Below the pieces are notes generated by a model that was not told the origin of the DNA, ran no database searches, and was given only the letters and a program-made list of their open reading frames with translations. Both the position numbers and the translations under genes were made by a program. From NCBI GenBank assembly GCA_937957985.1, contig CALGOH010000150.1:1-8605 (forward strand): 8,605 nt of DNA, read 5' to 3'. Below are positions 6,758 through 8,605 of this stretch, piece after piece (position 1 is the stretch's first letter; each line of letters opens with the position of its first letter). Source of the DNA: an uncultured Verrucomicrobiae bacterium. GTDB lineage: Bacteria; Verrucomicrobiota; Verrucomicrobiia; Verrucomicrobiales; Akkermansiaceae.

Positions 6758-7612
6758 TCAAACGAGACCCTTCGCGGGCTCGGGCAGCGGGTTGTCCTTG
6801 CGGCGCAGTGCCCGGCGCATCTTGTCCAGCGCCTTGTTCTGGAGCTGCCGGATGCGCTCGCGGGTGAGGCCGAAGTCGCGCCCGATCTCCTCGAGATTCA
6901 TCGGACGTTTGCCGTTCAGGCCGAAGCGGGCGTAGATGATCTTCGTTTCCCGGGGATCGAGCGTGGCGAGGAGATCGTCGAGCTGCTCGGCGGAGTTCTG
7001 CCAGCTCAGCGCCTCGTAGGGATCGACCGCGGCCTCGTCGCCGATGATCTCCCCGAAGGTCGTGCCCTCGCCATCGGCAAGGGGCGCGTCGAGGGAGGTG
7101 ATCTTCTGGGCCGCCTGTTGGAGCGCGGCGAGTTTCCGCTCCGGCACTCCGGTTTCCTCCGAAAGCTCGGCCCGGGTGGGTTCGCGACCGAGTTCCTCGG
7201 TGAGGCGACGGGCGATGCTGCGCATGTGGGCGATCTTCTGCACCATGTGGACCGGCAGGCGCACCGTCTTGCCCTGGTTGGCCAGTGCCCTCTTGATGGA
7301 TTGCTTGATCCACCATGCGGCGTAGCTGCTAAGCTTGGCGCCCTTGTCGGGATCGAAGCGCTCCACCGCCTTGGTGAGGCCGATGTTGCCCTCGGAAATG
7401 AGGTCGGCGAGGGGCAGTCCGTAGCCGGAATAGTCCTGGGCGATCTTCACGACGAGCCGGAGATTGGCCCGGATCATGTGCTCGCGCGCGTCCTCGTCGC
7501 CGCGCATCACCCGGTTGGCGAGTTCCACTTCCTCCTCCGGCGTCAGGAGAGGAGTTCTGGCGATTTCCTTGAAGTAAGTTCGGAGCGATTCGTTCGATTG
7601 GGAGTAGGACAT
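6758..7612 (-). CDS. RNA polymerase sigma-70 factor, RpoD-related (group 2-like)
   Basis: This 284-residue protein directs RNA polymerase to promoters. Region 1.2 is at about 6-38 (LRTYFKEIARTPLLTPEEE), region 2 at 45-123 (RANLRLVVKIA, SEGNIGLTKAVERFDPDKG, then YAAWWIKQSIKRALANQGKTVRLPVHM for melting and -10 contact), region 3 at about 124-205 and region 4 at 210-271, with the -35-binding helix-turn-helix at NLEEIGRDFGLTRERIRQLQNKAL (239-262). It lacks the long region 1.1 and the non-conserved insert of housekeeping RpoD, which in this phylum is much larger, so a group 2 alternative factor is more likely than the primary one. Lys107 stands where E. coli RpoD has Thr440, one of two residues reading the first -10 base; Gln104 (RpoD Gln437) is kept. 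ATG at 7612 is chosen because region 1.2 follows at once; a TTG at 7705 would add 31 residues without similarity. It is convergent with rlmI (9 bp apart, no terminator seen) and divergent from a MerR-type regulator. Confidence 0.93.
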   Translation of the reverse strand: MSYSQSNESLRTYFKEIARTPLLTPEEEVELANRVMRGDEDAREHMIRANLRLVVKIAQDYSGYGLPLADLISEGNIGLTKAVERFDPDKGAKLSSYAAWWIKQSIKRALANQGKTVRLPVHMVQKIAHMRSIARRLTEELGREPTRAELSEETGVPERKLAALQQAAQKITSLDAPLADGEGTTFGEIIGDEAAVDPYEALSWQNSAEQLDDLLATLDPRETKIIYARFGLNGKRPMNLEEIGRDFGLTRERIRQLQNKALDKMRRALRRKDNPLPEPAKGLV

Positions 7613-7680
7613 GGTGTGCGGATCGATAGGAAGGTTGAGAACAATTTCTTCACAGCCGTCGCAGGCTTCGCGAACGACAA

Positions 7681-7692
7681 GAGAACATGTTC
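7681..7692. promoter_or_regulatory. GAACATGTTC palindrome, candidate operator in the sigma-factor leader
   Basis: Positions 7683-7692 read GAACATGTTC, a perfect 10-bp palindrome, and 7679-7689 (AAGAGAACATG) recurs in inverted orientation at 7748-7758. The spacer holds seven GAAC/GTTC tetramers (7639, 7672, 7683, 7689, 7715, 7721, 7751). The palindrome lies just downstream of the presumed sigma-gene -10 element, where a repressor would block transcription. Which protein binds is not known; the adjacent MerR-type regulator is the natural candidate. The half-site TGTTC/GAACA is also that of LexA boxes, but the spaced arrangement expected for LexA is not present. Confidence 0.5.
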
Positions 7693-7695
7693 GAT

Positions 7696-7773
7696 AATAA
7701 AGCAATCAAAAACCGAACAAGAACTGAAAAATTCCGCCGATTCTCTTCATGTTCTCTTTTTGTTTGCTTTATT
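7696..7773. promoter_or_regulatory. Symmetric bidirectional promoter region: 33-bp inverted repeat with 12-bp centre
   Basis: The plus strand at 7741-7773 and the minus strand at 7728-7696 match at 27 of 33 positions, with only substitutions and no gaps. The conserved core, read towards each gene, is TGTTC, two variable bases, TTTTTG, one variable base, then TTGCTTTATT. TTGCTTTATT contains TGC-TTTATT, an imperfect extended -10 (four of six bases of TATAAT); on the sigma side an overlapping TATTAT (7700-7695) is closer to consensus. The element ends 25 bp before the MerR-type GTG and 83 bp before the sigma ATG. The symmetry, AT richness and position between divergent genes suggest shared control of both promoters. 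Start sites are not proven. Confidence 0.6.
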
Positions 7774-7798
7774 GGTTTCGAGTGAAATAATCCGCCCC

Positions 7799-8605
7799 GT
7801 GAGCGAGCAAGAGGATGAGGCTGAGGAACTTGAGCTGTTCGGCACGGCTGCGGCGGTGTCCCGCACCGGCTTGAGCGCGGCCCGGATCCGGATGTGGGAG
7901 AAGCGCTACTCGGTGGTCACGCCCCGCAGGTCCGACACGCGCCGCCGTTTGTATACCCGTGAGGATCTCGAACGGCTGTCGCTGCTGCGCCAGCTCAGCG
8001 ATGCGGGGCATTCGATCAGCAACATTGCCGGATACTCCGCCGAACACCTCCGACAGCTCGCCGAGGAAGAGGCCAAGGTGAAGCGTCCCGACAATCCGGC
8101 AGCCGGTCAGGAAGGGATCGTGCTGGCGATCAGCCCTTCGGGTGAGGCGCTGCTGGGAGCCGGGGGAGACGTCGGCTTCCAGTGGAGCTGTCCGTTCGCC
8201 GCCCTGTCCGATGCGCTGGCGTCTCCGGCCGTGCCGGGAGCCCACATGCTCCTGATCGAGACCGACACCCTTTTCCTCGAAACTCTCGAAGATGCGCGGG
8301 AGCTGGCGAGACGCTGCGGAGCCCGGCGAACGCTGATCGCCTACCGTTTCGCCACCCGCGATGTCGCCGAGGCGGTCCGCGGCGGTGAACCGGACCTCGT
8401 GCTCCTGCACGGCCCGCGGGATGCCTCCCGGCTCCGGCGCGAGTGCCTTTTCCAGCTCGAAACCCTCACGGGCCGCGGCGACCTGCCGGATCCGGGAACC
8501 ATTCCCGACCACCTGTTCAGCGCGGCCCAGCTCGCCAGGCTCGGCAGCATCGAGTCGCCGGTGGACTGCGAATGTCCGCGGCACATCGCCGAGCTGCTGA
8601 GAAAT
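7799..8605 (+). CDS. MerR-family transcriptional regulator with degenerate cobalamin-domain-like C-terminus (3'-partial)
   Basis: An uninterrupted frame of 269 codons runs from GTG at 7799 to the window edge with no stop. Residues 14-79 form a MerR DNA-binding head: GTAAAVSRTGLSAARIRMWE (helix-turn-helix), KRYSVVTPRRSDTRRRLYTREDLERL (wing with the typical Arg-rich turn) and LLRQLSDAGHSISNIAGYS. Residues 105-215 look Rossmann-like (GIVLAISPSG, LLIETDTLFLETLEDARELARRCG, TLIAYRF) and resemble the cobalamin-binding domain of LitR/CarH regulators, but no clear B12-ligand His motif is seen, so it may be a B12-free relative. The visible end, CECPRHIAELL (257-267), matches a conserved tail of long MerR regulators; perhaps 30-60 residues are cut off. 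GTG is used because no in-frame ATG lies between the preceding AT-rich spacer and the MerR head. It is divergent from the sigma gene across a shared palindromic promoter region, so it probably controls itself and that sigma factor. No target sensing is demonstrated. Confidence 0.85.
   Translation, partial: MSEQEDEAEELELFGTAAAVSRTGLSAARIRMWEKRYSVVTPRRSDTRRRLYTREDLERLSLLRQLSDAGHSISNIAGYSAEHLRQLAEEEAKVKRPDNPAAGQEGIVLAISPSGEALLGAGGDVGFQWSCPFAALSDALASPAVPGAHMLLIETDTLFLETLEDARELARRCGARRTLIAYRFATRDVAEAVRGGEPDLVLLHGPRDASRLRRECLFQLETLTGRGDLPDPGTIPDHLFSAAQLARLGSIESPVDCECPRHIAELLRN

Noticed and set aside
6743..6760. Possible bidirectional terminator between rlmI and the sigma gene (TGAG/CTCA)
   Set aside because: Only a 4-bp stem with a 7-nt loop and no T run on either strand.
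7612..7705. Longer sigma factor starting at the TTG at 7705
   Set aside because: The extra 31 residues show no sigma similarity and would run through the palindromic control region; ATG at 7612 sits directly before region 1.2.
7688..7754. LexA/SOS box of the type TGTTC-N4-GAACA
   Set aside because: Half-sites are present, but no pair has the required orientation and spacing; the palindrome at 7683 is abutted with the halves reversed.
7769..8584. 271-codon minus-strand open frame at the right end
   Set aside because: The plus strand encodes a recognisable MerR head and CECPRH tail in an open frame to the edge; the minus reading has no motifs.

Overview
The window is about two-thirds G+C and carries seven genes, densely packed on both strands with almost no spacer. 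A verrucomicrobial origin (Luteolibacter/Haloferula-like) is the best guess. The main reasons are a secreted protein with a C-terminal block of the type DPDLDG..NLLEYALGGDP, which is common in that phylum, a seven-motif FG-GAP/VCBS secreted protein, a GH95 alpha-L-fucosidase-type domain, and mostly absent Shine-Dalgarno sequences. This is inference from sequence style; no marker gene settles it. Both ends cut into genes, so the window may be a whole contig.

Layout. (1) 2-1291, plus: an unusual ORF whose first ~50 residues look like the N-terminal membrane segment of an LptF/LptG permease, joined in frame to the C-terminal half of a GH95 glycoside hydrolase. (2) 4145-1355, minus: a compact three-gene unit of secreted trypsin-like serine protease, Lgt-family membrane protein (4-bp ATGA overlap) and azurin-type blue copper protein (23-bp gap), closed by a clear intrinsic terminator at 1330-1298. 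(3) 4255-6748, plus: a secreted seven-motif beta-propeller protein followed 4 bp later by an RlmI-type 23S rRNA cytosine methyltransferase. (4) 7612-6758, minus: an RpoD-related (group 2-like) sigma factor. (5) 7799 to the window end, plus: a MerR-family regulator, 3'-truncated by the window edge.

The most interesting part is the AT-rich spacer at 7613-7798 between the divergent sigma factor and MerR regulator. It holds a 78-bp imperfect palindrome (7696-7773) with 33-bp arms, 27/33 matching, so each gene is preceded by nearly the same promoter-like element pointing towards it. It also holds a perfect GAACATGTTC palindrome and seven GAAC/GTTC tetramers in about 116 bp. Together with the MerR architecture (MerR head plus a Rossmann-like, cobalamin-domain-like C-terminal region), this resembles, by layout only, the LitR/CarH plus dedicated-sigma modules that control light or stress responses. 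Second in interest are the LptG-GH95 chimera (gene fusion or assembly artefact) and the protease/Lgt-like/azurin operon. Many long ORFs on opposite strands are GC-rich shadows and are not annotated.
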